The notes under the pieces: model-generated
What the model was told of the DNA's origin: nothing
Databases searched by the model: none
The model's input: only the letters and a program-made list of their open reading frames with translations
In this document: positions 1-11,184 of the stretch, in pieces
Layout of the letters: the number at the start of each line of letters is the position of its first letter
How positions within the stretch are numbered: the first letter of the stretch is position 1
Program-made: the position numbers and the translations under genes
Source of the DNA: Lantana camara
Taxonomy: Eukaryota; Streptophyta; Magnoliopsida; Lamiales; Verbenaceae
Reading direction: 5' to 3'
Assembly (NCBI GenBank): GCA_037501455.1
Contig: CM074862.1
Coordinates: forward strand, 61,597,501 to 61,661,500
Length of the DNA stretch: 64,000 bases

Positions 1-2577
1 CCTCGCATGCAATTTAGACCTTTATTCACTCTTTTAACCATAACTCAAGCTATGTGTGCCCAAATTATGAAATACTTAGCCCCAAATACTCTTAAATTAT
101 TACCCTATCAGCCATAAAGCTCCCCATTTCGTCCAAACATAAGAGTTGCTGCTCCAAACCGAAATACAAGGGAGAGAGAGATTTCACTATTCACCTTTCT
201 ACCTATTGAGCTCAAATCTTCACCAAATTACTCCAAATTCGAAAGGCAAGTTTAGAATTATCTTCTCCACCTTCTCCTCTTTGTTTTGATACCTCTTTTT
301 CTGAAATCCATGGAGAAATGAGCATGTTTTGAAGAATATAGTGAATAGTAAGGTTTTAAGATTATTTGATGAATTTGGTTGATCTCTTGTAGATTCTTTG
401 GATATTATGCATCCTAATTGATCTTAAGACATCATAGAATAAGTGTATGAACTGATTTTTCATGGAGTTTAAGGAATTTTTAGATTATCATTTGAATTTT
501 TGAAGCTTTTGGTAAAGAGATGAATATGTATGTTTGGCTCAAATATTTGCATGAAATGGATGAATTCTTACCATATTATCTTACCTTTATGTGTTAACTT
601 GAAGATAACATGATTTCATTAGTTTTGTTGGAGTTTTCAGCCTGAAATTCCGTTTTTCCCTACTGTCGCACGAGGTCGCGGCCGCGATCGTTTTTACTGT
701 AATTTTGGTAGAGGCCGCGACCCCTTTTTGGCTTGTTTTCGAGTTTAGGGTCATGACCGCGACCCTCCTTAGTTGCTTTTGGGTAGAGGCCGTGACCTAC
801 TTTGGCCTGGAGTTCGAGTTTAGGGTCGCAACTGCGATCATTTTGTGAAGAAAATAGGTAGCGGCCGCGACCACCCCTGCGTGCTTGTGTGATTGTTTTC
901 TTCCTTTTGTTTGTGTTTGCTTACTTTATATGGTTCGTTTATGACTTGTATGTTATGCTAATATGTTATATTATGTGATAAGCTTTATGTTATGAATTTA
1001 TAGCTCGTTTTATGCCCTCGTTTGTGAAATATGATCTTATATGTAATATATGTCCCTATATGACTTAAATATGAATTCATCTAATTTCATTTACATCATA
1101 TACAATGATATGCATTTGCCGATCGTCTATTTGGTACATTTTGAGCCTAAGATTTTCCTTTGTCGTTTGTTTTGTCCAGTTGACCCTCCCATTGACATTG
1201 ACGGCGAGGTTGCTCCTTAGGCGTCCGATTCACTCTCTTTTCTCACCAATACACGTTGGAAAGGTGAGGTTTTTTTCTTTTAGATATATTGACCTAAAAC
1301 CCTAATTGCTTTAAATCCCGCACGCGAGTTATATATATTACACGTTAGATACATGTATGATACGTACTTTGAGGGCTTGTCCCATTTATTTTAAGGCTTT
1401 GAAAACGATTTGTATACGTATATAATCTATTTTACGTTTTATTTGAAAACCTTTGGTAAGTGTGAGTATGTAAGCGAGGTTTGAGCTTTGAGATATAAGC
1501 TTTGTGGGAAAATATGATTTTGAACTATGATTAGGGCCCGGAGAGTGGTATGGTATCTCGGGACTGCCGAGGGGTTACCAAGCTCTTCCATCAACACTTT
1601 TCTTTGAGAGTCTCGCCTAACCTTAGGAGGTTAAGGAAGGGCGTTTCTCTTGAGCCGACAGAGATAATCGTCGAAGGTTTCAAGGACGTAATTAAACCTT
1701 GTCTCGTGTGAATTTGATCGATAGTTAGGGTTGTCAACCCATCTATCACCCGGTGAAAGGATGGTTTATGATTTATGTTTGATTATGATATGTTTTGATC
1801 GAGAGAAGTTGGAGGAATAACTCGTACTCACCGAGTTGTGTAAATTTGTATGATCTATGAAACGGGAATTGATTCCTGAATACCTAAAATTTATCATTTT
1901 GGCCTATGGCCCTTAACTTCTTTTATGTATATATTTATTATCACGGGAAACATTTTAGCTTGTAAAAACCATCCCTGGTTCATGGATCCTTTTATGATTT
2001 TGATAAGTTCTTTGTTATATATGTATTATGGGTGCGTGTGTTAGCCCCTCACTAGTCATTAGGACTAACCCTCGTTGTTGTTTTCCTTTTTCCCTTCTTT
2101 GAGTTGCAGGTTTCGTCAGAGTTGAGCTAGGCAACAAGTTTGTCTTTCGAGTCTCACTTGTGTCTTAGCTCGGGTCTTCATTCTTGCATTTGTAATGGCC
2201 ATATTTAGCACTTATGAATTATGAATTTATGTATTATGAATTCTAAAATTGGGAAATATGAATACTTTGATACTTAGCTTATTTTTGGCCCGTGTTGGGC
2301 ATTGTATATTGGAATATTTGTTTTGGCACCTATTATGGTATTATGACTCTATGTAATGTTTATGTTGATCTTGGGTTTTTGATATGAATTGTTTATCGCT
2401 TCTGCTATAATTTGAATTATTTTGCACTCGGTTTAAGGGTCTAGTCCGCCTAGCTTAGGAGTGTGTTTTATTTGTCTCCCGTTCGCTATTGTTTGACACG
2501 TGTACAGATTCTCCATTTCGCTACGCATATTGGACTCTAGTGAAGGGAATGTGGTGCCCTACACTCGTGGTGCTACA
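1..2577 (+). mobile_element. Gypsy LTR G0 (3' LTR or solo LTR, left end outside window)
   Basis: An AT-rich non-coding stretch ends in GGTGCTACA, matching the GGTGTTACA ends of the G1 LTRs. The following GGAAG (2578-2582) is the probable TSD. No tRNA-complementary primer site follows, so this is not a 5' LTR. It shares blocks with the G1 LTR: CTCGTACTCACCGAG near 1821, the CCCCTCACT hairpin (arms 2054-2057 and 2063-2066), and GAGTTGCAGG near 2101. The short reading frames at 1105 and 2489 have no recognisable domain and I do not call them genes. Plus orientation is inferred from the block order. The 5' TG end was not seen. Confidence 0.75.
660..880. repeat. GC-rich palindromic direct-repeat cluster in the G0 LTR
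   Basis: About three or four diverged copies of a 60-70 bp unit carry GTAGAGGCCGCGACC and GTTTAGGGTCGCGACCGC-like strings. They include a perfect 12-bp palindrome, TCGCGGCCGCGA, at 676-687. The cluster is much richer in G+C and CpG than the AT-rich LTR around it. Confidence 0.7.
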
Positions 2578-3444
2578 GGAAGGGTGGATCCTACCCTTAT
2601 CATCGTTCTCATGTCAGGGTTATGAGTTTCATGACGCTCACGCCCAAGGATTCCATCCCCCACTAACCTCCTAGTGGGTTCCGGGTAGATCCTTTCGAAA
2701 TGGAGACCGTACTCGGGAGTTACCCGACGGCCCAACACCGTCCCGGGGCTCCTTTACACAAATCTCCGGGGCCCAATCAATTGTTCGAAACTCATAGTTC
2801 AAATGTTCCAAATTTTCAAAATCGGACTTATATTTCAAAGTTATAACTCGCTATTTCAAAACACACACACCAACCCTTTTCAAATCAAACGAACAAAAAA
2901 TATATCATACTTATATTTAAAAGCGTTTTTCAAACATTTCATAACAAACGGGCCAATTCCCAAAAAATACTTATCAAATACGTATCTAAATACATACATA
3001 TATACGTAGGTCGCATGTGGGCTTAAAGCACATATAGGGTTGTAGGTCATAATAACTAAAAGAACAAAACCTCACCTTGTCGACCAAACCAAACGCAACG
3101 AACCGAAAGACTTCTAAGACACCTCCTCGTCACCCACGGAAAAATCCTAAGGACAAAACAAAGAGCAAAAGACAAACTTAGACTTGAAATGAACTAATTA
3201 GACGCTCGAAAAATGCATATGAATGCTAATGATGCGTAAAGAATGCAATGAGATAGCACATATATCATATAATGCCATATTTGATCATACCGGATCAAAA
3301 GTCACATATTACACGTTAAACAAATATATACGTCCCATGCAATATTCATAACACGTCATATAACACGTTAGCACAACATACACTACATAAAAGAGTAAGG
3401 AAATTACATGCAAGGCTAACAATCAAAGTATGAAGTCATGCATG
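2578..3444 (-). mobile_element. Fragment of an older D-like gypsy LTR
   Basis: This stretch aligns by eye with the D LTR at about 52800-53500. Both contain CGGCCCAACACCG, the block CATATAGGGTTGTAGGTC, CCTCACCTTGTCGAC, and GCTCG..AAATGCATATGAATGC. In the D orientation it is a minus-strand LTR. It is cut on the left by the G0 LTR end and on the right by copia C1, so it is the oldest visible layer of the nest. No coding potential was seen. Confidence 0.7.
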
Positions 3445-4576
3445 TGTTGGGATAAATGCCCTGAAAATCCAATTATATTGTAAATATTTTGGATTAATAA
3501 AACTGAAATTATAGCAAGTTATGAGTGTTTTATAAATTTAATAATTAATGATGTGTGATGGTTTTTATATGAAATGTGTTTCATAGGAAAAGACTTTAAA
3601 TACCAGAAATCACGTGTCATTAAAGTTCTAGTCGGTATGATGAGAAAATATTCTTATCAAGACTATAATCTGTTATATAAGATGATTAGTCTTTCATCAT
3701 AGGGAAATGGAGTTTCCGATTATAACACATTGATGATTTTCAATGAGATTGGAAACATCGAATTGGACCACTAAGATTGTTCATTTTATACTGCTATCTA
3801 AAATGAATGAAGTCTCGGAAGCACTGGACTCTTAATCCTGGCAGTGTTTCTACTTTAGGCATGTAGTGTTAATAACTGTAATGTACTCAGAGGTGAGATC
3901 TCGGTAACGGGTGGCCAAAATACTTTATACGTTCGGTGATTACATGAAATGTGCTAGAGATGAATACTGATCGAGGAATCTGTAGTCTTGCTGGAAGGTT
4001 AAAAGATATCCCTGAAATAGATTTGCAAAAGTTCAAATAAAACTTTGGCCAAAGTACTTCGTGTGTGCGTCACCTAAGTTGTATGTTGAATGTGTTTCAC
4101 ATACAAGGAATTTGGACTTAAGGCGAATCAAGAAATTTCAGATTGGACGTGAAAAATAAATGATAGTAGTATTGATTTATTTTTCATGGATATCTGTACG
4201 GAGGAGTAAAATGCAAAATTATTCTAGATCGAGAAATTCGTGAATAATTTAATTAATTTTAAAGTTCAACAATATTTATTTAGCAGAATTAAATATTGTT
4301 AAGCGGTAATCAATTATTGTCATGGGATGATAATAGATTAACCCGTTTGGAGCTAAAATTAATTAGTCCTCTAGGTCCCCCCGCAAGCCCCAAGGAAGAT
4401 CAAAGAGAAAATATTAAAATGAGAGAGAGAAATAAATTTTCAAAGTGTTTGAAAATAGCCAAGGAATTTATTTTGAGAAAATAAATTAAATTCCAAAGAG
4501 TTGGAAATGCCCGAAATTTTATTTTGGAGAAAATAAAAATTAAAAAAAAAAAAAGGTTTTTTGCTGACATGGCAGG

Positions 4577-5035
4577 CGATGACGTGTCAACCGACGTGTC
4601 ACGCCACGTCAGCGAGTGAGTAGCCAGGTGGCACTGACTGGGCGCCACCATGCGCGACACGTGGACGGTGCGGATTGCGCCACGCCAGAGCGAGTGAACG
4701 GCTCAGATCAGGCCTGGAAGGGCCCGGGTCGGAAACGATTTCGGGTAGGGTGAGGTTCGGTTAGAATCGACCCTGACATGTGCCATCACCGAAATTTGCG
4801 ACGTCACCTAGCGGTTAGACCGGACTTGAACCGACCGGTTCATTGTTGAACCGGTGTGAAAGTCGAACCACGGTTGGACCGGACCGGCCACGTTGCAGCT
4901 GTCTGTTGCAGCGTGCATGCCACACGAGCCAAGCACACAACCGCCACATGGGCGGCGAGTGTGGGTGCATGCGTGTCCCTTTCCGCGTGTGTTGGGCGGC
5001 GTTGCTTTCCGCGCACTCCAAGCTACCACGTGGCG
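4577..5035. promoter_or_regulatory. Cluster of ACGT-core (G-box/bZIP-type) motifs in C1 U3
   Basis: ACGT cores lie at 4582, 4594, 4606, 4659 (in ACACGTGG), 4801 (ACGTCA) and 5028 (in CCACGTGG), all within 540 bp upstream of the TATA box. In plants such cores bind bZIP and bHLH factors, including abscisic-acid and light-response factors. That they act as an LTR enhancer is inference. Confidence 0.5.
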
Positions 5036-5111
5036 TCTTCATACTGGCTGTTCGAACTTGGGAGCTACGGAAGTAATTCCAAAAATTGTACAAATGTCCC
5101 TTGTTGGAGGT

Positions 5112-5119
5112 TATAAATA
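5112..5119 (+). promoter_or_regulatory. TATA box of C1 5' LTR
   Basis: TATAAATA sits about 590 bp before the LTR end, downstream of the ACGT-core cluster. It is the expected start region for the genomic transcript. Confidence 0.6.
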
Positions 5120-5701
5120 ACCTTTGCCTTCTTTGTTTAATTCATTCCATTTTTTGAAAACTTTGGCAGCCTTGAAAATGCCCTTTCGGCGCTCTCTCTC
5201 TATATTATTAATTAATCCTAATTAAGGATTAATTAATTACATAATTAGGTGGTTATATAATTAATATATAATCCACTTAATTATTAAAAAATAGGGATTT
5301 TTTGAAATTAGAAAAAAGAGTTTTTCTAGAAAAATATTTTCTCAAGGAATTTAGCGAAATACTGCCTGAGCCCACACTCTAAAATCTTAATAGGGGATAT
5401 TGCGGGGAAGTTCTGCCGGTTTCACTAGAAAATCAAGGTGTTGGAAAAGTGCCGTTGATAGCCAATTTTGCAGTACGGTAATACCGTTATGCTGCCGAAA
5501 TTAATATTTGCATATTGTGATTATATGTTATGTGATTTAAAATTATGTTATCAATGCCTATATATATTAGAGTTATGCTGCCCGATTTGTTCCGCTGCTT
5601 ATTAAAATATTTCAGAAATATTTTGATAACGAGGTTATGGCGAAAATTTTGAAATATTATGCTATATCGTCACTTTGCTTCGGGCCCGCCACACCAACAA
5701 C

Positions 5702-5713
5702 TGGTATCAGAGC
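5702..5713 (+). other. Primer binding site (tRNA-iMet) of C1
   Basis: TGGTATCAGAGC lies two bases after the LTR end. It is complementary to the 3' end of plant initiator methionine tRNA, the usual primer for minus-strand cDNA of copia elements. Confidence 0.9.
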
Positions 5714-6805
5714 GGGGCTCTGATTATATATTTGCATTGATAAAGCATAAGATGCATAATTTTAAATCTGATACTGTGCACGTCAATTCTGTCTGAGGAG
5801 GCTGGTTTTTAAGTGGGACCGTTGTGACCCCTCCAGTCTTTCATGGGAATTTGCGTGGAATGGTAATTTTCTGGGAATCGATGCAATTATCTTCCTGGAT
5901 TATTGCCGAATCGGTAAATATGATTTAAATTATGTGGTAATTTATAAACATATTTACTTTGGGGGCCATTAAAATTTTAAAGCCTGATAATTATTTGCAA
6001 GCATGCTTTTAATTTTAAAAATGGCATGATAATATGACATATTATATTATTTCAATTATGTATGATTTATTAGATAAATAATGTTTGATAGAGATTAAAC
6101 ACGATGCATAATTGGATTAATATTTTTTGGCTTAATTAATAAAGAGTTATTGAAGCCTTAAAATATTATTCGGATTATTTAATAATCCTAGTGGGAGAAT
6201 ATTAATTAGATTAATTACTTCCAAGAATAAGAAGAGGCCAAAGATGATTATTTAATAATCAAAGATAATCCACAAATCTAAAAAATTCAAGTGGGAGCGA
6301 GATGAAAAGAGTTGAATTCTCACGGCCTCCATTACCCGTTTATAGTATAGTGGATATGTACTACTCCCTTCGGCGGGTATGTATTCGCGGTATACAAGAT
6401 TAGACTTCTATAGATAGAATGAAGTACGGGGAAAGTCAACTCGACCACGCCTCCGTGGAGTGTCTGATCTACTCGTATGAATTTCTAGGTAATGGTATAC
6501 GCTCGACTAAGTAATGTATTAACCTCCCTTCGGAGCTATGTTACATTTACTTAGAGGCCAAAGGTTAACGTGGTGGATTAACATAGTTTGGTAAGAGTTA
6601 CCTAGATGACATGTTAATTAAGAATAATTCTTGTTTTTCTAAGCGGGTTTCCGACCTCGCTTCCGGGGAGTCAATTGCGGTTAGATAAGTCACCATTGCG
6701 TAAACAAAAAATGGTTATGTGGACTTTATTTATTGGTTAGACGCAAAAGAAGTAAAATACAAAATCATAACTTGCGCTATTTTAAAATATTTCAGTTTTA
6801 AAACA
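5714..6805 (+). other. Untranslated leader of C1
   Basis: About 1.1 kb of AT-rich sequence separates the primer site from the gag start. It has no reading frame with recognisable content. Packaging signals would be expected here, but none can be pointed to. Confidence 0.6.
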
Positions 6806-7600
6806 ATGACGACCTCTAGCCCGCTTCAATTGATCCTAAAGGAAAATAGGCTTGAAGGGTCTAATTACGCTGACTGGAAAATGAATCTTGATATCATGTT
6901 TGGTCACGAGAATCTGAAACACATGATCATTAAACCTTGTACGGGGGTACCGAAAACTACAGCCAATCAGGATATGAGAAATGCTTATGCCAATTGGATC
7001 AGGTCCAATGATTTGGCTAGGTCTTATATCCTGGCTTCTGTCTCCAATATTCTTAAGCATCAAATGCACAAGATGCCAACTGCTAAGAACATGATGGATC
7101 ATCTCCATCAAATGTTTGGAGGACAGAATCGAGCCAAGAGGCTCGAATTGATGAGAAAGCTGTTAGTTACTAAGATGTCTGAGGGATCACCTGTTCAGGA
7201 ACATGTTATGAACATGATGGCTTGCCTGAACGAAATTGAAAGCCTTGGTGCTAAATTTGATGATCTCAGCAAATAGGATATGATCCTATGCTCTTTGCCA
7301 AAGTCGTTCGACACATTCAGGCAAAATTGTTCTATGAATAAATTGGATTTTTCTCTGCCTGAATTGATGAAGGAACTTAGAGTGGCAGAGGGAGTAATGA
7401 AAGCTAAGGGAACAGTTGTCCTGGCTCAAGCATCGACTTCCACGGCTCCAAAAGCCAATAAGTGGAAAAAGGAAAAGAGAAAGGTTCTCAATCCCAAGAA
7501 AAAGGTTCAGAAGAAGAAGGGTAAACCTAGCAAAGGAAAATGTTTCCACTGCGGTGAAAATGGGCACTGGAAGAGGAATTGTCCAAAATACTTAGCAAGT
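6806..7600 (+). pseudogene. C1 copia gag (nucleocapsid zinc knuckle), broken
   Basis: Gag is the capsid and nucleocapsid protein that packages copia RNA. I place the start at the ATG at 6806, giving MTTSSPLQLI and then the family pattern around GSNYADWKMNLD; an in-frame ATG at 6719 lacks such content. An in-frame TAG at 7274-7276 interrupts the capsid region and the frame continues unshifted. A lysine-rich stretch leads into a CX2CX4HX4C zinc knuckle (CFHCGENGHWKRNC, 7541-7582). In this family gag and pol share one frame, as seen here. The stop makes this copy non-functional unless read through; TAG from CAG by C-to-T is plausible but not proven. Confidence 0.9.
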
Positions 7601-8885
7601 CTTCCTGCTAAGCCATCTGGACAAGGTATACTGATATCTTGTTTAATAGAATTATGTTTAGTTAGAAGTCCACCAGATTCCTGGTGTGTGGACTCGGGTT
7701 CAACTAATCATATCTGCAATTCGCTGCAGGGGTTCAAGCTAACCAGAAAGCTTGAAGATGGTGAGATGCAGCTACTGCTCGGGGATAATACAAGTATATC
7801 TGTATTAGCAATAGGGGCGGTAAATTTGTATTTTGGTGATAGGGTTTTGATGTTGAAAGACACTCTGTACATACCGTGTGTTCGCAGAAATCTAATTTCT
7901 ATGAGTTGTTTAATAAATAATGGCTTTAGTGTTTGTTTTGAACAAAACTTTACCATTAAGCAAAATAAAAGGTTTATTTTCTCTGGCACGGTAAAAGATG
8001 GTCTTTTCTTGCTATACCCCGATAAAAACCCTAATTCCGAACTTAACACTACTAAGCTTGACCTACCATCCAAAAGAAAAACTCTTATGCTTAATGAGGC
8101 ATACAAGTGGTATTTACGCTTTGGTCATATTAATCTAAAAAGGATCCAAAGACTAATTTCAGATGAATTGTTGAGTCTCTTGGACTTAACAGAACTACCA
8201 GTCCGTGAATCCTGCTTGGAAGGTAAAATGACCAAGAGATCTTTTAAATCTAAACATAATCGAGCCACATAGTTACTTGAGTTAATTCATACGGATGTGT
8301 GTAGTCCTATGAGTATTCAAGCAAGAGGAGGTTTTAAGTATTTCATCACTTTTACGGATGATTACTCTAGATACCGATACGTTTATTTGATGAGATATAA
8401 GTCTGAATCCTTTGAAAAGTTCAAAGAATTCAAAGCAGAAGTTGAAAATCAAACTGGAAAATGTATCAAAGCACTTCGATCAGATCATGGTGGTGAGTAT
8501 CTGTCTACAGGGTTTCTAGAATTTCTCACTGCAAATGGGATCAGATCTTAACTATCTGCAACGGGTACACACCAGCAGAACAGTGTTGCAGAAAGGAGAA
8601 ATAGAACTCTGATGGAAATGGTAAGATCTATGATGAGTCATGCTACCCTACCAAGTTCATTTTGGGGCTTTGTACTCGAAACGGCGGCAGACATATTAAA
8701 CTTTGTTCCATCCAAGTAGGTTCCTAAAACACCAATGGAACTGTGGCGAGGGCGAAAGCCCAGTGTCTCCTATCCTCGGATATGGGGAACCCCAGCTCAC
8801 GTGTTAAGGAAGGATCCTGACAAGTTGGAATCAAGAACAGAGGTTTGCTTGTTCGTAGGTTATCCTAAAGGAACAAGAGGTGGTA
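7601..8885 (+). pseudogene. C1 copia pol, part 1: protease and integrase, broken
   Basis: It continues the gag frame. The aspartic protease site appears as WCVDSGSTNHIC near 7682, with DSG intact. A pre-integrase region follows (YKWYLRFGHINL, about 8104). The integrase core shows the first aspartate in IHTDVC, the second in RSDHGGEY and the glutamate in NSVAERRNRTL. In-frame stops occur at 8270-8272 (TAG), 8549-8551 (TAA) and 8717-8719 (TAG). The coding is cut at 8885, inside the integrase C-terminal part, by element G1, and resumes at 21296. The order protease-integrase-RT is diagnostic of Ty1/copia. Confidence 0.92.
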
Positions 8886-9370
8886 TGTGACGCCCCGTCC
8901 GATAAATCGTATAGGTATGCGCCACGAGAGAGTTTACCTTACGCATTTACGTGATTTAATTCCCTTTTATGTGGTTTAATTTCAACTTTGATTGAAAATG
9001 GTAACCAATTAAATCAAATGCAAAATAGTAAAATATGAATTCTTGCATGACAACTTAAGAACGGAACTTGTGTGAATTTAAATTAATTGTTAGTGTTGAA
9101 TTAAAATGGGACTTGAGCCTATTTGCAATTTTTGGAATTTTGGGCCTAATTTAAATTAGGTAACTTTGGGTGCGCTTGGAACCGATATGAGCTTGGGAAT
9201 TCGAATTCGAATTTCGACACCACCATTGGACTCGATTCAGTAATTCGGATCCAATGGAATTTATTTCATATTTTTCGGAAACCGTTTAGACCTTAAACCT
9301 TTTAATTTTGACATATTGGACCGAAAGTCATTTATTTGGGCTCAAACCCTAATGGAATCTTTAGCCACCA

Positions 9371-9378
9371 TATAAATA
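9371..9378 (+). promoter_or_regulatory. TATA box of G1 5' LTR
   Basis: TATAAATA lies in CCACCATATAAATACC; the same string recurs in the 3' LTR at 18310. It is the likely promoter of the element's genomic RNA. Confidence 0.6.
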
Positions 9379-10370
9379 CCTTAAAACCCTAACCTAGCTT
9401 CAGTCAAACTTCATTTCACAACAAATCATACCATCCATGGAGAGCTTCAAAGGAGAATGAAGATCTAAGACTTTCCCACATTTTCAAGAGCTCATATCTC
9501 CCTCGTTTCTTCTTTATTTCAAGAGCTAAGGTAAGCCTTCCACATTTATTTTATTTCATAATGTGTATATATGTGCATCAGTTAAGGTTTTTATGTATAG
9601 CACTTTCCTTACCATGTTTTATGTGAGAATGTGAATAATCTGGTGATTAAATGAAGAAATTGTGGTAGTTCGTTGGTGTTTTGAAGCATTACTTTCATGG
9701 CTTTCATGGTGATGATTTATGTGTGGGTTTGTGATTTTAATAGACTCAAGCTTGAAATTGATGAGTAGTATGTGTGTATTTGTGTGTGATAATATGTAAT
9801 TAAGTGTTGTGTGTGAGTTTTGTGGATTGTTGGGGGGTCTTGAGCTTTCACCAAAACCTCCCCTGCCGCTACGTGGAGTTCCCCTGCTGCGTTGTTATGG
9901 TTGCTGCTGCGTAAGCTGCCTGCTGGCTGCTGCATGAGCTGCTCGCTGTTTGTTGCTTTTGTTCGTTGGTTGCGGCTGGTTTGGGACAAAGGAGAGGCCA
10001 CGACTTGAGATATGGCAAGAGCAGCAACAATATTTAATGTTGCATTTCGACTTAGCACGCATCCCTTTTCTTTAGTTATGATTTTTTATTTTAAGCACTT
10101 TACTTAAATAATTAATGTAGTTATACACAGGAAATTCTTAACATTGCAGTACAGTGCGTACCTAAACATGTATTTCCATTCTTTTCTATAAAGAATTTAA
10201 TACTAATTCCTTATTTTATATCCTATGTACTTATTGTTATAATCAATTAAAATTTAAACTCCAAATTTCAATAAAGTATTCAAAACCTATTACTGGAACA
10301 TTTTAGGTTTCTTAAATTACTAATTTACATTATTGGGAAATCCAATTTATCAAATTTCCTTCGCTCCATG

Positions 10371-11184
10371 TGATGGGTTCAGAATGTGAGGGTCCGAATC
10401 CAATCACTTTACGATTTATAATTGTGGAGGAAACCGCCGGAGATTCGCCGGAAATGAGAAAGGGGGTTCTACCTGTTGGGACAAGCACAATAAAAGTTAG
10501 AAGGCCAAGCTGGGGGAACTGGGGGTGATACCCAGTTTGGCTCTCCGACGCTCAAGTCAGTTCAAGGTATGAAGGAGAAACGTAAGTTCAGTCACAGTTT
10601 CAGTGATGAAGATTGCTTACCAGTGTAGAAGATGACTTTAGCTATTTATAGTTGAGGGTCAAGGCCCCTTTGGTCATTTGCCTCAAGTGGTCCTGGCCGA
10701 ATGTTGCCCTAACACGTGGCACTATGAGAGAGAAACCTAGGAGGAATCTTCTGCAAAAGCGGCCAAAAGTTGGTGCTGGCAACAGTGGCAGGTGCGCGGG
10801 CATGTACGATGTGTCAGAGAGCCATTTGGGTGGTTGGTAACGAGGGCTTATGAGCCCGCTCGTGACAACCAAGAGTATCGGAGGCCAAGATATCCGCTGG
10901 GGGGAATGAAGGCTCCAGTTCAAGTAACGAGCCAAAAGGGGAGGCCACTCTGAGGGAGTGTGACGCTCGAAGAGGGCTCCCTTGGCACGTGGACGTGCCA
11001 ATCATACAGTATGAATGGCGCTCGTGAGAGTAACAGCGCTCGTTGGGCTTAACTCATGAAGAAGGATTGCGCTCGTTGCGCTTAGCGCTCGTGCACTGAT
11101 GGGTGCAGCCTTGGGGAGACAGATGTCATCATCTCGGTGATGCCACGTGTCCTAACGTGGGACGATCATATTTTGACCCCATCG
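10371..11184 (-). mobile_element. Solo LTR S1 (Tat/Ogre-like gypsy) inside the G1 5' LTR
   Basis: This 814-bp insertion is absent from the other G1 LTR and is bounded by the TSD CCATG (10366-10370 and 11185-11189). Its ends are imperfect inverted repeats: GATGGGTTCAGAATGTG at the left matches the reverse complement of the right end at 14 of 17 positions. Read on the minus strand it has a TATA box (CTATAAATAG, 10642-10651) followed by TTGAGCGTCGGAGAGCC. As I recall, GAGCGTCGGAG-type strings are common in LTRs of plant Tat-lineage elements (Ogre, Retand). The minus-strand 5' end reads CGATGGGG where a TG is expected, probably a point mutation. One LTR without interior implies unequal recombination. 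Lineage assignment is moderate. Confidence 0.8.

Larger units (their letters stand above)
3445..5699 (+). mobile_element. 5' LTR of copia element C1
   Basis: This 2255-bp LTR opens with TGTTGG and closes with CCAACA, a perfect inverted terminal hexamer, and is followed two bases later by an initiator-Met tRNA primer site. The bases before it (GCATG, 3440-3444) are the predicted TSD; the matching copy lies outside the window. U3 holds a GC-rich block (about 4560-5090) dense in ACGT-core motifs and a TATA box at 5112. An 8-bp inverted repeat, ACCGGTTC and GAACCGGT, lies at 4834-4855. Overlapping open frames on both strands at 4808-5120 reflect GC content and are not genes. The 3' LTR is not in this window. 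Confidence 0.9.

Noticed and set aside
4808..5120. Several overlapping open frames on both strands
   Set aside because: They sit in the GC-rich U3 of the C1 LTR, where stops are rare by composition, and show no recognisable protein.
5702..5713. TGGTATCAGAGC strings taken as tRNA genes
   Set aside because: Only the 3' tRNA complement is present, next to LTR ends; these are primer sites, not tRNA genes.
9717..10058. Minus-strand frame of 113 codons, with a relative at 18558-19001
   Set aside because: It is antisense within both G1 LTRs, low-complexity and frame-disrupted between copies.
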